NCBI GenBank assembly: GCA_029379385.1
Contig: CM055613.1
Coordinates: 21,036,001 to 21,100,000 of the forward strand
DNA from: Quillaja saponaria
Taxonomy: Eukaryota > Streptophyta > Magnoliopsida > Fabales > Quillajaceae
Reading direction: 5' to 3'
Length of the DNA: 64,000 bases
Below are positions 23,111-34,832 of this stretch, one piece after another. The notes below the pieces were generated by a model, which saw only the letters and a list, made by a program, of their open reading frames with translations, had not been told where the DNA came from and ran no database searches. Made by a program: the position numbers and the translations under genes. Position 1 is the first letter of the stretch; each line of letters opens with the position of its first letter.

Positions 23111-23799
23111 GCACATAAGTATGGTGATAGTTTTGGTTGAGTAGAACCATATACTAATGATATATAGTGAGTGAAAAACGTTAACACTTTTGGAAAATAT
23201 GAATAAATAGTCAACAATAACAGTAGGAGAATTATTAACCTAAATTATGTTATCCAATTTTCTACTAGTATTCTCCCATTAGTAGGGTATTTGTCGCCCA
23301 ACCTTACTTTTTACTTCTTGGAACTCTACAAGTGACGTATTAGAGCTGTTAGGAAAAAATGTTTTTACAAAGGGAGAATATTCTCATACATACTTTCTAA
23401 ATATCAATTGTATGAAAACACTTGCATGACTGTTTTGCCCCCAGAACCAAAGTTTTCAAATTTTTTGCCTTGAAACTAAGTTTGGCCTAATATCCTAATC
23501 GTTGATCCACATGGATTTATGTTTCTTCCTAACCATTAGAAAATTCTTTGGTGATAACCGTTAAAGGATTTCCTACTAGGTTAAATATCTTGGCTAGCTT
23601 GTCTCTTGACCATCCTGGATCTATCTTTTCATGGATATATTTTAGATTTTCTCAAACTAGGATAATCATTTTCATGAGATTACTAATTTGATTAACAGAG
23701 ATGATTCTAAGTAATCCGATATTGAAGAAGAATGAACTTCAACGCCATGCTTGTTCACTAGTTCCATTATGAATCAATTACATAAATTTTACGAGGAAT

Positions 23800-24080
23800 A
23801 ACTAAAACATATAACCATGAAAAAGTTCCCAAATAAGAAAGATAGTTAACTTCCTAAAGATAATGCTTCAATTGATTTTATTAAATTTGATTAATTATGT
23901 AAATTAGAATCAAACATATTTCCAAAAGGGTTGTGAAAATACCTTAAAAAAAGTTAACTTTGAATAAATATTTGAAACTTAGTAACTCTAGATTTTTGTA
24001 ATTAAAATGTTATAACTTATAAAGTTGATAAACTAAATAATACTAGGAAAAAGTAATTGCAGCTTCAGAAAGTGTTGTTG
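23800..24080 (-). repeat. Dispersed repeat family R2, copy 2
   Basis: Reverse complement of the 17723-18016 repeat, with small indels. It abuts the LTR fragment that continues to 25428. Confidence 0.7.
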
Positions 24081-24089
24081 AATCAACGA

Positions 24090-25428
24090 CAAACATGAAC
24101 ACAAGAGTAAGTACCGAATGAGATCGGTAAAAAGTGAGTAGTTAATTTCTACCCTTTGGTTGCTAGATTATTATATATAATTGTATGTGTATTTAAATAG
24201 ACGTGTTGTTTGGAAAAATAAACATGTGCAATGTTTCATTGAATTATTTGAATTATGTTTACTGTTTGAAATTGTTTATGGTTGATAAGGGCCAACAAAG
24301 TGAATATTTTCTAAGATTATTTTTATTTACGAAACTAAAATCCAAGTGCACCTAGGATATTTTGATTTGATATTCTGATATGAGATATTCTGATCCTGAC
24401 CATTGTTTTAAAAGAATTGAGTGCTTAGCCTGTGGGATGGATTGTGTACGGAGAATTAACTTGTTGTGTGGGCACGTAAATGCCGGGTGAAGTGAGATAC
24501 TATTGTGCGTGGCTGAGTTACTCGTTGGCCCTTTGCTTGCTTTGTATGCTATGATTGTTTATTGATTTTTTATTCTATGAATCATGTGAGTTGTGAAATT
24601 TTGACGATTACAAATGCGTACGTGTATTTTGAATTAAGACATGAACATTATTACAAGATATTAATTGACTATATATGTTGTATACTTGTGTTAAGTGATG
24701 CTAGTACCCTTTGGGTACGTTTTCCACTTACTGAGTCCGTAGGACTCATCCTTCTCTTTATGGAATTTTTTTTTTAATAACAATATTTCAAGGTATGGCA
24801 TCGCCAAGCTCGTGACCTGCTAACAGAGTACGACAAGGTATTTTCTAGGATCTCTGATTTAAAGTTAAGGATGAAAGTTAGCAGTCACACTAGAACTGTG
24901 GGTTGTTTAATTTTGTATGATGTAATAGTCTGATTATTTGTCTTGTTTATGATGTGGATGAAGTGGAGCTCCTTGTTGTCTTTGTGTTGTTGTTGTGTAA
25001 AAACAGGAGCATATGTATTTGTATTTTGAGGCATGTTCCATATTGTAAAGAACCTTTGTTGAAATTTTCAATAAATTGTTATTTGTTTCAGTAAACAAAT
25101 TTTTAGAGTAAACTTATATTTTATGAAATTTGTTTATGATGTAATAGTCTAGTTATTTATCTTGTTTATGATGTGGACGAAACGGAGCTCCTTGTTGTCT
25201 TTGTGTAAAAACAGGAGCATATGTGTTTGTATTTTGAGGCATGTTCCATATTGTAGGGAACCTCTACTGAAATTTTCAGTAAATTGTTATTTGTTTCAGT
25301 AAACAACTTTTATAGTAAACTTATATTTTATAAAATTTGTTTTTATGTATTGGTTTAGTTAAGAGTCGTATGTGATCAGTTGGATAACCAAACCTCCAGC
25401 CAGTCATGCTTCCATGAGCGGTGTGACA
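24090..25428 (+). mobile_element. Truncated gypsy-type LTR (family L1), plus strand
   Basis: The right end reads CATGAGCGGTGTGACA and stops at 25428. Its terminal GGTGTGACA is the near complement of TGTAACACC, the start of the related LTR at 26460. The hairpin word TGAGTCCGTAGGACTCA (24732-24748, 7-bp stem) next to GGGTACGTTTTCCACTTAC is typical of the R region of Tekay/Del-type LTRs; that assignment is inference. Related text occurs at about 28170-28620 (+) and 29780-30240 (-), for example GGTTGCTAGATTATT and TTGATAAGGG. The 5' end is missing. Confidence 0.6.
24918..25345 (+). repeat. Tandem duplication, period 219 bp, inside LTR L1
   Basis: The unit starting TGATGTAATAGTC at 24918 restarts at 25137. 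Both units share GGAGCTCCTTGTTGTCTTTG, the GGAGCATATGT part and the GAGGCATGTTCCATATTGTA part. A single, more diverged copy of this unit is at about 28420-28570. Confidence 0.85.
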
Positions 25429-26185
25429 GTTATCAAACTTGAAAAGGGAGAATAACATTTGAGTATTTAATTTATTCAGCATTTGGTGAAAGTTCAATTC
25501 ATTATAGAAGTTAATTTAGGTGGTAAATGTTCATGACAAACATTCTCGATTTATGGTTTATTTGCAGTTTAACTATTTTAGTTAATTTAAAGATGTTCCT
25601 CTGCCTTTTGATCTCCTAAATTAAGGGATTTAAGACCTTTCATATATTTCATTAGGGTGATACAAGTTTGAATAAAAATAATGGTGTACGTAAAGGCCTT
25701 TTATTTACTCTAAATAATTTTTAATGAATTGGCCATGTATTGAACTGTAACCTTTTTGGACTAGTGATAACTGTGTTTTCAAAGACCATTAGGCGTTAAG
25801 GGTTAGATCCTTGGCTCTAGGTGACAGGCACAAGCACGCATTTGACTTGAGAAAAGCCAGGTGCTCTACTAATGAATACAGAAAAAAAATAAAATAAAAT
25901 AAATCTATAAGCCAAAGTTCCAAGAAGTAAAAATTTAATATGTTTTTCTAAAGGCAAGAGGTCTAACAAGTAAAAACTAACTCTAAGCCAAAAACAATAT
26001 GTTTTCTAAATGCTTAAGAGGTCCAACATGTAGTCCACTAGGGGCTATATTCGCGAACTTGAAGGCCTTAGGCCATGCTTGAGTGAAGGAGCTTTGGGTG
26101 AGGATTGCAGAGGCAAAAGGGCTATCTCCTTTTGCCTTTTGTGCCTGTAACAGTACTGGTTGCTTGTACTTACTTAAGAATATCA

Positions 26186-26455
26186 TCAAACAAAAACTTG
26201 AAAAAGGTCGTCCTTGATAATATCACAACATGATAGGAAAAAAGTCAAGCTAAAACTATCTAGACTAAGTGCTTTCTCCTTATCCATCTTAAACTCAACT
26301 CTATGCACCTCTTCCAAATCAAACGGTCTATCTAGCCACCCCGTATCATTTTTCATAATAGGAAACCAATCTAGACTCTTAATCATTGGCCTACACACCT
26401 CTTCAGTGAATAGAGAAACTAGTCACCTTAGCATCAATAATATCTTGCTAAGTGA
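26186..26455 (-). pseudogene. LINE reverse transcriptase fragment
   Basis: The minus strand reads WLDRPFDLEEVHRVEFKMDK and then SFSLTFFLSCCDIIKDDL. This is the conserved region before RT block 1 of plant non-LTR elements, where the usual text is …DK.PGPDGF…FF..CW…; here the PGPDG core has changed to LSLDS. The fragment ends where the LTR beginning TGTAACACC starts at 26460, so the LTR probably inserted into it. Confidence 0.65.
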
Positions 26456-26459
26456 CCAC

Positions 26460-28640
26460 TGTAACACCTTATCTTCCTATAACCGTAATTAATGCAGTAG
26501 TGTAAACATGTATGAAAATTAAGTAGGAATTCTTTATATTCTCTCTTTGTTATTTTTTTTATCTTCTTTTGTTCAATTTCAAAAATACTCATTAGTCATG
26601 TAGTCTATATGTATATATTTTTTTCCATTCTTATTCTTTCATTCATTCCTTAAACTCTAGTTAATAAGTAAAAGGAAAATTTCTATCTTCTATGAAGACT
26701 TCATAAACTTGGAAACTTTAACTACAATTAGTAGGCCTAAATCCTTCTCTAGTTATTAAAAGTTTACAATATTGATAATCTACTAACTTAATATATCTAA
26801 TTTTTACCTTTTAATCAAGAATTGAAGTTTACCTAGTTGTTATTATCTTGTACACTTTCTTGCGTACTTTCTTGCTGTAAAGAGGTAAAAATCTTTTTTC
26901 TTTGTTAATGCCTTGACTTACGGATTAGTTTCTTGTTCTACTTAGAGGGTTCAATTACTCAAGTTACATATTGAATTACACTAGGTGAAGGTCCATTTAC
27001 TTTAGAAGAGATAAAAGTCATATAGTATACATATATATGTATATGTACTCTATTTTCTTATTGATAATGGTAGAAACTTTAATATTACCTAAATTGTTTA
27101 ACATGTCTATATAAGGATATATATACATGTATTATTTTACATGACATATTCTACTTCACCATAAGAACCTATATCCAATTCTTTAACTTAAGTTATATAA
27201 ATTTCTCTTGTTTAAACATGTATACCGAGGATACTTCTCACATTTAAATTCACATTAACAAGATAAAGTATATCAACATAGAGGCTCGGCCTCTTTACTT
27301 TCTTACTTGTCATTTACATGGATACTTAATGGTAAAAGATGCCTTTACATCAACATTAGGCAACATTTCCAAAAAATAATTAGGCTTGTACATTTATAAC
27401 CCACAGCCATACCTAAACACCAACTAAACAGTAAGGAATATTTTCAATTACAATTTATACACATCACATCTAATGTTCCTAATTACCACATGCAAACTAA
27501 GGTCACTAGCCATTACAAGGCCTTTTTCATTTACTTTAATTATTTTCTTTCATTTAACCTTAACTAGATATGGATCCATACTAGGGTTTGAACACTTCTT
27601 TTGGTATTTGGACTTCCTTTGGTACAACAAATGATCAAGAACAATTTACTAGTACAAAATATACAATGCATGACATAAAGCCTTTTACCCTAGCCACTTC
27701 TTGCTTGTTTATCATCATCATCAACATGCAAATGCTCATTTCTTTAGGTAGATTTTTTCAAGAGTAGAAAAGATAGCATTTTCATAAAAATAAGGAATTT
27801 AGTAGGAAACACTTGGAAACATGCCTTAGCTAACCAGTGCTACCCTTGAATCCTCTTAACTGAAATCTATCACTTTCCTTTGAAACCCTTCCTTCCTCAA
27901 ATCTGCCATAGTTCAATTTCAATCCAAGCAATAGAATCCTTAGCAAATTTTAGGAAGAAATATGGTGATGGATTTTAATTTGGAGTTCTATAAGCCTTCT
28001 ATGCAAGCTCCCTTTCTTTCTCTCTCTACTCTTTCTCTCTCTCGGTTTCTAGCTAAGAAAATGGAAGTGAAGAAGGTGAAATGATGGTGGTGTGACTTAA
28101 GGAGAAAGAAGAATCCAAAATGATGGTGGTGTGATCCAATAAAATAATATTAAACTTTCACCTAAAATAGATTAGTATGTTTAATTGTTTATGTGTGTAT
28201 TCAAATAAATATGTTTATATCGAGGTAAATAAGAAAGTGGAGTGTTATAATTGAATTATTTGAATTACGCTTGACATGAGACTTTTTTGTGTTTGATAAG
28301 GGCTAATAAAATGAATTTTTTATCCAAAATAATTTTTACATTTGAAATAGAATCTGGGTGCACCTAAGATACTTTGATGTGATTATTTGATATTAAGCGG
28401 TTAGGCTTTGGGTTACTGTGTTTTGTTTTGTATAATAGCCTAATTGTTGTGTTTATGATATAAATGGATCGGAGCTTCTGTGCATATACTATTGATGTTA
28501 TTGACTGGTTGAGTGTAACCAGATTATATATGTTTGTATTACTAGGCATATTCCATTTTACGGGAGACCTGATGGTTGGGGATCTGATTTTCAAGCGGCT
28601 CTCTTTATTGCTTAAGCCAATTGTCACTTAAATTTTGATA
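26460..28640 (+). mobile_element. Probable long gypsy-type LTR (family L1), 3' end decayed
   Basis: It begins TGTAACACCTTATCTTCC, a usual start of Tekay/Del-like LTRs. Sequence from about 28170 to 28600 is homologous to the LTR ending at 25428, including GGTGCACCTAAGATACTTTG and the GGCATATTCCATTTTACGGG part. A CT-rich leader-like tract lies at about 28015-28050. No coding domain is found. The expected GGTGTGACA end is not recognisable, so the right border is approximate. Confidence 0.5.
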
Positions 28641-29779
28641 CCGTTTATGTTCTTAAATTTTCCAAGGAAGGCCAATTTGATATTCAGAATACCATGGAAG
28701 GGCCTTAATGAGATCCGATTCTTGTAGATAAATAAACAGTCTTCTTAATACTAGTATAAGAGTTAGAAGGAGACTTTTGGATATGTGCCAATAGTTAGTT
28801 GAGCCCAAGGATTCATTTGTCAATTTTTAGTTTTAAGTTATGGTTTTAGGTTATTTCTGGACAGGTTTAGGTTCATTTGGGTGGTCTTTATAATATTAAC
28901 TTGTTTATGAGTAGTTCTTCAAAATTTTGGATTTGACTTTGCCTAACCTCATGACTTAACCAAGCTTTAAGATGTTCTCATCTAATGGGTTTTTTACTTG
29001 CTCCAATAAACCATTTTAACTTCCCCATCAAATTAGATCAAAAATATATATCTAATAATAAATAAATTCATAACACTAAAAAGACTCTAGATTTGCAGCT
29101 TAAATCTAATTGCCAAAAAAATGAAAAATAAAACCCAGAATTGTTACCTGAAAGAACGCATTTTTGTTGAACGGAAATAGCTCAAAAGTATGAAACTTTC
29201 TTCATTTTATACCCTACTAGGGAAATCAAAGTTCATGATTTTCCAACATATAGAAATCAATTGCTAAACAAAGAGGGACACATAATTAGGAATCAAGAAC
29301 GAGGAGTGGTAGCCTAGCAGAGTAAGCCTTTGGTATAAAAGATGGTTGCTGCAAATTGGCAATAACAGGTAAGAAGAAAGGAACTAAGAAAAGAGGAGGA
29401 AACAACAGCAAGTTGCTGCTTGTTGCGGCCAACGGGCTGAATTTCAGCTTCCAAACTTCTCCAAAATAAAGATTCCATGGCTTACAAGAGGAAATGAAGA
29501 AGATGACTCACTAAGAGTGAGGGAGTTCATGGCCAGACCAAGAGGAAAACAGAGAGTGAAGTAAGAGCAGGGCACAAAAGAGAAGAATAAAAGGAAACAA
29601 ATGGAGCAAGTCGGTGCAAAAAGTAGTGAAGAGAAAGACAAAACAAAATGATAAAATATACAATTTAAGGCCAGTGGTGGAAATTCCTAGATAAGAAAGA
29701 TAATAAGTCTAGCCAACACTCTTAATCCTCTAACACTCATAAAAGTATGCCAGACTTTAGTGTTAAGGGTCAAAAAATA

Positions 29780-30240
29780 CGTCCTTGATTTTCAATAAAT
29801 TGTCATCAAATTTATTAAAAATTAGGGAAGTCACTAGGTATTTGCGCTCACACACCAAATATATGTTCCATACATATCCATCCTTGGGCCTGAGTTACTC
29901 GAACATTTTAAATCACATATCAAATCAAAGTATCCTAGGTGTACCCGGATTCTATTTTGAATGTAAAAATCATTTCGTCTAAAAATCAGTTTTATTGACC
30001 CTTATCAAATACAAACAAAATCACAAGTCAAGCATAATTCAAATAATTCGATGATAGCACTACACATTCTTATTTATCTTAATATAAATACACATAAACA
30101 ATTACACACAATAATCTAGCAACCAAAAAAGAATAGGGTATCCACTCACAATGATATAGATCCCGCTTGTTGCTCCTTGTTGGCTTAACATTATGTTATG
30201 AGGCTGAAAACACATTCTAAAGTACTGCTTAGTTTATAAA
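29780..30240 (-). mobile_element. LTR fragment of family L1, minus strand
   Basis: Its reverse complement contains GGTTGCTAGATTATTGTGTG, ATTTGATAAGGGTCAATAAA and GGGTACACCTAGGATACTTTG, matching the LTR texts at 24.1-24.4 kb and 28.2-28.4 kb. The piece from 29.1 to 29.78 kb may belong to the same LTR but shows no repeat I could verify. Confidence 0.55.
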
Positions 30241-30558
30241 AACTTTGTAGTTTTAACCCTCTAGTTACTAACTCTTATATAAGTCAACTTCAATGTTTTT
30301 CTTTTAATAAAAATAAGTCATTGCCATAAATGAAGTGTAGTAGTTCATACAAAATAACTTTTTCAATCTATTGGAAACTCCTTCCCCTTTAAAAAAAGGG
30401 TGGAGGAGAAAATCATCAACTCAACTTAATGGTTAAATTTGTCCGGCTTACTATTACATTTGGGAAGAAAAAAAGACTCAAGTCCAATCTAACCAATTCA
30501 CTGTATTCCAATGAGAATATCTCACTTAACTAATTCCTCATAGACTTTTGTCTCTTCA

Positions 30559-30745
30559 AATCTAGAGTTACTAAGTTGCAAGTATTTATTCAAAGTTAAC
30601 TCTTCTTTAGGTATTTTCATAATCCACTTGGAAATATATTTGATTCCAATTTACATAATTAATCAAATTTAATAAAACCAGGTTGAAGCATTGTCTTTAG
30701 GAAGTTAACTATCTTTCTTTTTAGGAACTTTTCCTTGGTTATATG
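30559..30745 (+). repeat. Dispersed repeat family R2, copy 3
   Basis: Matches 17838-18012 closely (CTAGAGTTACTAAGTTGCAAG onward). Just after it, TATATTGGCCA near 30753 is mirrored by TGGCCAATATA near 30811. Confidence 0.7.
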
Positions 30746-31489
30746 TTTATATTGGCCACTCTACTATTATGGAGTATACAAATGTAATTATGGCCATGCT
30801 TGAGTATGTTTGGCCAATATAAATCCTCCCCTCTACAATAATAAAAATTGTAGAGTGATAAGAACCATTGTTTACGTACTCTTTTTCCTTGCATGTGTCT
30901 TCTTCACATTTACTCATTTCAATAAAAGTGATTGCATGTGAGGAGAATGTGCCTTGAATACTGGTTCCATATTGTTTCCTTCACTTAGTTAACTTTTACC
31001 ATAACCTACTTTTATTATGTATGATCATAATGCACAGTTAAAAGACTCAATCAGAGATCATCGCCATGCTTGATTATCAAGGCCTTTCCATGGTAGCACG
31101 CTAGCACCATTTATTGGTTTCAACAATAATTTAATTTAATTCGTCATCACGGTTCCATACTTTCTAGAATGGAATCTATTTCTGCTTGTTCTTCCTATAC
31201 ATAATGTGTTAATTATGATTTATAGGCCTATCTTTCCTGTCTAATGGTAACACGCTTCACCAATTTCATGCATATAAAAGTTTTTTTTACTTGATTACCA
31301 AGTGTTAATTATGGGCTTAACTTTCCCTTCTAACGGTAACATGCTTCACCAATTTTTACCGTCATCTTATTTTTTATAGACTCATAAATGTGTAAACATT
31401 GTTAAGACTAATTTACCCCTCATAATATTAAGTAGGCCACAATCGTCTATCCTTCCCCTGTAAATTAGTAGGAGCAACTGACCTTACTG
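30746..31489. other. Non-coding; short tandem duplication and repeat fragments
   Basis: GTGTTAATTATG…TTC..TCTAAYGGTAACANGCTTCACCAATTT occurs twice, at about 31206-31280 and 31302-31356. A piece at 31018-31072 matches the repeat of 4580-5113. No gene is seen. Confidence 0.5.
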
Positions 31490-32430
31490 AGTTATGAGAC
31501 ACTTCAACAATTTTCTTTTCTCCTTGTAATCCATTAACTCTTATAGGCATCATTTCTTATTTCCTTAAACCCACTTAGTTAGAATCTTCTTTGTCCACCA
31601 ACAACATCCATCTCATATTATTTTGCTTCACTGCCCAAAATGCCTTGTGCTCTAGCTCAACTAGAAGATGACATGGCTTACCATACACTAGCCTAAAAGG
31701 TGACATCCCAATTGGTGTTTTGTATGTTGTTTTGTAAGCCCAAAGTGCATCATTAAGCCTCAAACTCTAATCCTTCCTATTTGGATTCACGTCTTTTCTA
31801 GAATGGATTTAACCTCTCGATTTGACACTTCAACCTGTCCACTAGTTTATGGATGGTATGGTGTAGAGACTTTGTGTGTAATATTGTAGTTCCTCCACAA
31901 AGCTTCAAATGATCAATTGCAAAAAATGACTTTCTCCATCGCTGATTATTGCTCTTGGCATTCCAAATCTTGCAAAGATGTTAGTCTTCATAAAATCTAC
32001 AACCACTTTCGAATCATTAGTATAAGTGGCTTGAGCTTCCACCCATTTTGACACATAATCAACAGCAAGAAGTATGTAAAGATTACCATATCAAGAAGAA
32101 AAAGGTCCCATGAAAATCAATTCCCCAAACATTAAAGATCTGAACAATGAGTGTAGGTTTTTCGGGCATTTGATTTCGTGTACCTAAGTTATTTGTTCTT
32201 TGACAATGATCACATGATTTGCAGAAGTGGAATGCATCTTTGAAAAATGTAGGCCAGTAAAATCCACTATCAAGTACCTTGATAGCTGTTCTCTTAGCTC
32301 TAAAATGTCTCCCACATGCATAAGAGTGACAAAAAGTTAAGATAGATGAAAGTTCAGAATTAGGTACACACTTTCTTATCACTTGATCAGTGCAATACTT
32401 CCATAATATGGATCGTCCCACACATACTAC
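31490..32430 (-). pseudogene. Athila element 1 integrase
   Basis: The zinc-binding part reads HSYACGRHFRAKRTAIKVL and FCKSCDHCQRT (HHCC type) at about 32360-32190. The end of integrase reads [20 protein letters not shown] and [20 protein letters not shown] (31763-31600). The catalytic core between them is interrupted by stops. The last recognisable codons are near 31490, matching the 50410-50460 region of element 2. Integrase would join the cDNA ends to host DNA. Confidence 0.85.
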
Positions 32431-32462
32431 CTTACAATCTTCTTTAGTTTGTTCCTTTCAAC

Positions 32463-33857
32463 CTAGGACAAATCATCTAGTATTTTCTTAGTAACTAGGT
32501 AATTCACTATGTTAGTATACCAAGGAACCAAATTATCCAAAGAAAGTAGTTGCTCACTCAGAAAGTCTTCACGCAAAGGTAAAACATCCTCATCTAGAAC
32601 AAGGCAACACAAGTGGTTGGCAACTACATTATCACTTCCCTTTTTGTCTTTTATTACCATATCAAATTCTTGCAACAGAAGTATCCATCTTGGCTTAGCT
32701 TCCTTCTTAGTGAGTAAATATCTAAGTGCTGCATGATCAGAAAACACGATTACTTTAGTACCAATTAAATAGAACGAAACTTGTCCAAAGCAAAAATAAC
32801 TGTTAATAGCTCTTTTTCAGTTGTAGAATAGTTAAGTTGAGCACCATTCAAGGTCCTTGATGCATAATGGATGACATGTGGAAGCTTGCCAATTCTCTAC
32901 CCTAAAACAGCTCCCACAACACAGTCACTTGCATTGTACATTAGTTCAAATGGAAGGTGGCTCCGCTCGAGTGGTTGAATAATGGGAACTGTGGTCAAGA
33001 GCTCCTTAAGCCTTTCAAAAGCTTTCTTGCATTCTTTATTGAAATCAAATGTCATTTTCTTGTGTAATAATTTGCATAAGAGTAGTGCAATCTTTGTAAA
33101 GTCCTTAAGGAATCTTTGATAAAAACTAGCATGTCCAAGAAAATAATGAACCTCCGTCATGCATACAGGGGGTGGTAAGGAATGTACAAGGTTTATCTTA
33201 GATTTATCACCTTATATTCCTTTAGCATAAATGACATGTCCTAAGACTCCCATGATCAACCATAAAGTGACATTTCTCCCAATTAAGGACTAGATTAGTT
33301 TCCATGCAACATTTGAGAACAAGTGTAAGGTTATCTAAACATTTATCAAAAGAGTTACCATAGACACTGAAATCATCCATAAAAACTTCTATGATATTCT
33401 CAGCATAATCAAAAAATATACTAACCATACATCGTTGAAAAGTAGCAGGTGCATTGCAAAGGCCAAATGGCAGGCGTAGGTATGCAAATGTTCCAAAGGG
33501 GCAAGTGAATGTGGTCTTCTCTTAGTCCTCCAGTGTGATTGCAATTTGATTATAACCTGAATAGCCATCAAGAAAATAATAATGAGAATGACCTAGCTTT
33601 TCTAACATTTGATCAATAAATGGAAAAGGAAAGTGATCTTTTCTAGTAGTGGAGTTATGCTTTTGATAATCAATGCAAACTCGCCACTCGGTTTGGACAC
33701 GAGTTGGTACTAGCTCATTCTCTTCATTCTTAACCATAGTAATGCCAGATGTTTTTTGAACCACTTGAACTGGGCTCACCCACTTGCTGTTTAAAATAGG
33801 GTATATCACCCTATCATCTAGTAATTTCAGGATCTCTTTTTTCACAACCTCCATCAT
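32463..33857 (-). pseudogene. Athila element 1 reverse transcriptase and RNase H
   Basis: RT starts near 33857 (EVVKKEILKLLDDRVIYPI), with WRVCIDYQKHNSTTRKDHFP and LDGYSGYNQI. The catalytic motif FMDDFSVYG sits at about 33357-33383. The connection reads HASFYQRFLKDFTKIALLLC, and RNase H-side text includes [20 protein letters not shown] and [11 protein letters not shown]. Frameshifts near 33560, 33400 and 33200 split it. In intact elements this enzyme copies element RNA into cDNA. Confidence 0.88.
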
Positions 33858-34250
33858 AAGAGGGTTTAATCGGTGTTATCCTTCCTTTGTTAGTTTGGCT
33901 TCATCCTTAAGAAAAATTTTATTCATACATATAGATGGACTAATCTCTCTTATGTTAGCTATGGTCCAACCTATTGCTGTTTTATGATCCTATTAACACA
34001 CAAACTAGTTTCTCCTCTTGCAATGGTGTGAGGTTCTGTGCTATGATTATAGGCAATGTGTTATCTTGCCTAGATTCATATATTTAAGGTGCTTGGGAGG
34101 AGGTTTAAGCTCCAAGCTAAAGGCCTGCAACACAGAGGGTAAAGGTTTCTCTTTAGATAAAGGCAATGAAATATGAGGACCCTTATAATTGTTTGGATCA
34201 CTTGGTAATGATTCTATAGATGCCACGGTTTCCTCAATGTTGTCGCTAAC

Positions 34251-34832
34251 TTACACATCACTTCTTGGCCTTTTAGGAACTTTCTTCTGAAGGCACTTAC
34301 TCAATACAATTTCTAATGCATCCTCACTAGTTAACTCAAGGTGTTGCTGCACTAAAGAGTCAAGTATATCAATAGAAAAACAAGAATGCAAATCATTTGG
34401 ATACCATATTGCTTCAAAAATATTGAAGTGTATAACTTCTCCATCAAACTCCATGGTTAGAATTCCATTATGCACATCAATGTTAGTTCTGACAATTTTC
34501 ATGAATGACCGCTCTAAGAGTAGTGGTGTTGAAGTAGGTGATGAATCATCCTCCATATCAAGAATATAAATATTAGCTGGGAAGACTAATTCATCTACCT
34601 GCACCAAAACATCCTCACCCTTTGGATAAGTGTTAGATTGATCAGCAAGTTGAATAACTACATCAGTTTTCTTAAGTGAACTAAGATTTAAAGATGCATA
34701 AATAATATAAGGCATGAGATTAACTGATGCTCCTAAATCAAGCATAGCTTTCTCAATCCTGGTGTTTACGATTATGCATGGAATAGTAAAGCTCCCTAGA
34801 TCTTTACATTTCGGAGGAAGCTTTCTTTGCAA
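34251..34832 (-). pseudogene. Athila element 1 aspartic protease region
   Basis: The minus-strand frame of 193 codons has KAMLDLGASVNLMPYIIY, the protease active site in its usual Athila form D-L-G-A (34731-34739), then VIQLADQSNTYPKGEDVLVQ. This is the longest uninterrupted domain of the element. It lies between Gag and RT as expected and would cleave the polyprotein. Confidence 0.87.

Noticed and set aside
29444..29641. Minus-strand ORF with a signal-peptide-like start
   Set aside because: Hydrophobic Ser/Phe-rich translation with no domain, close to LTR fragments; no splice or UTR evidence.
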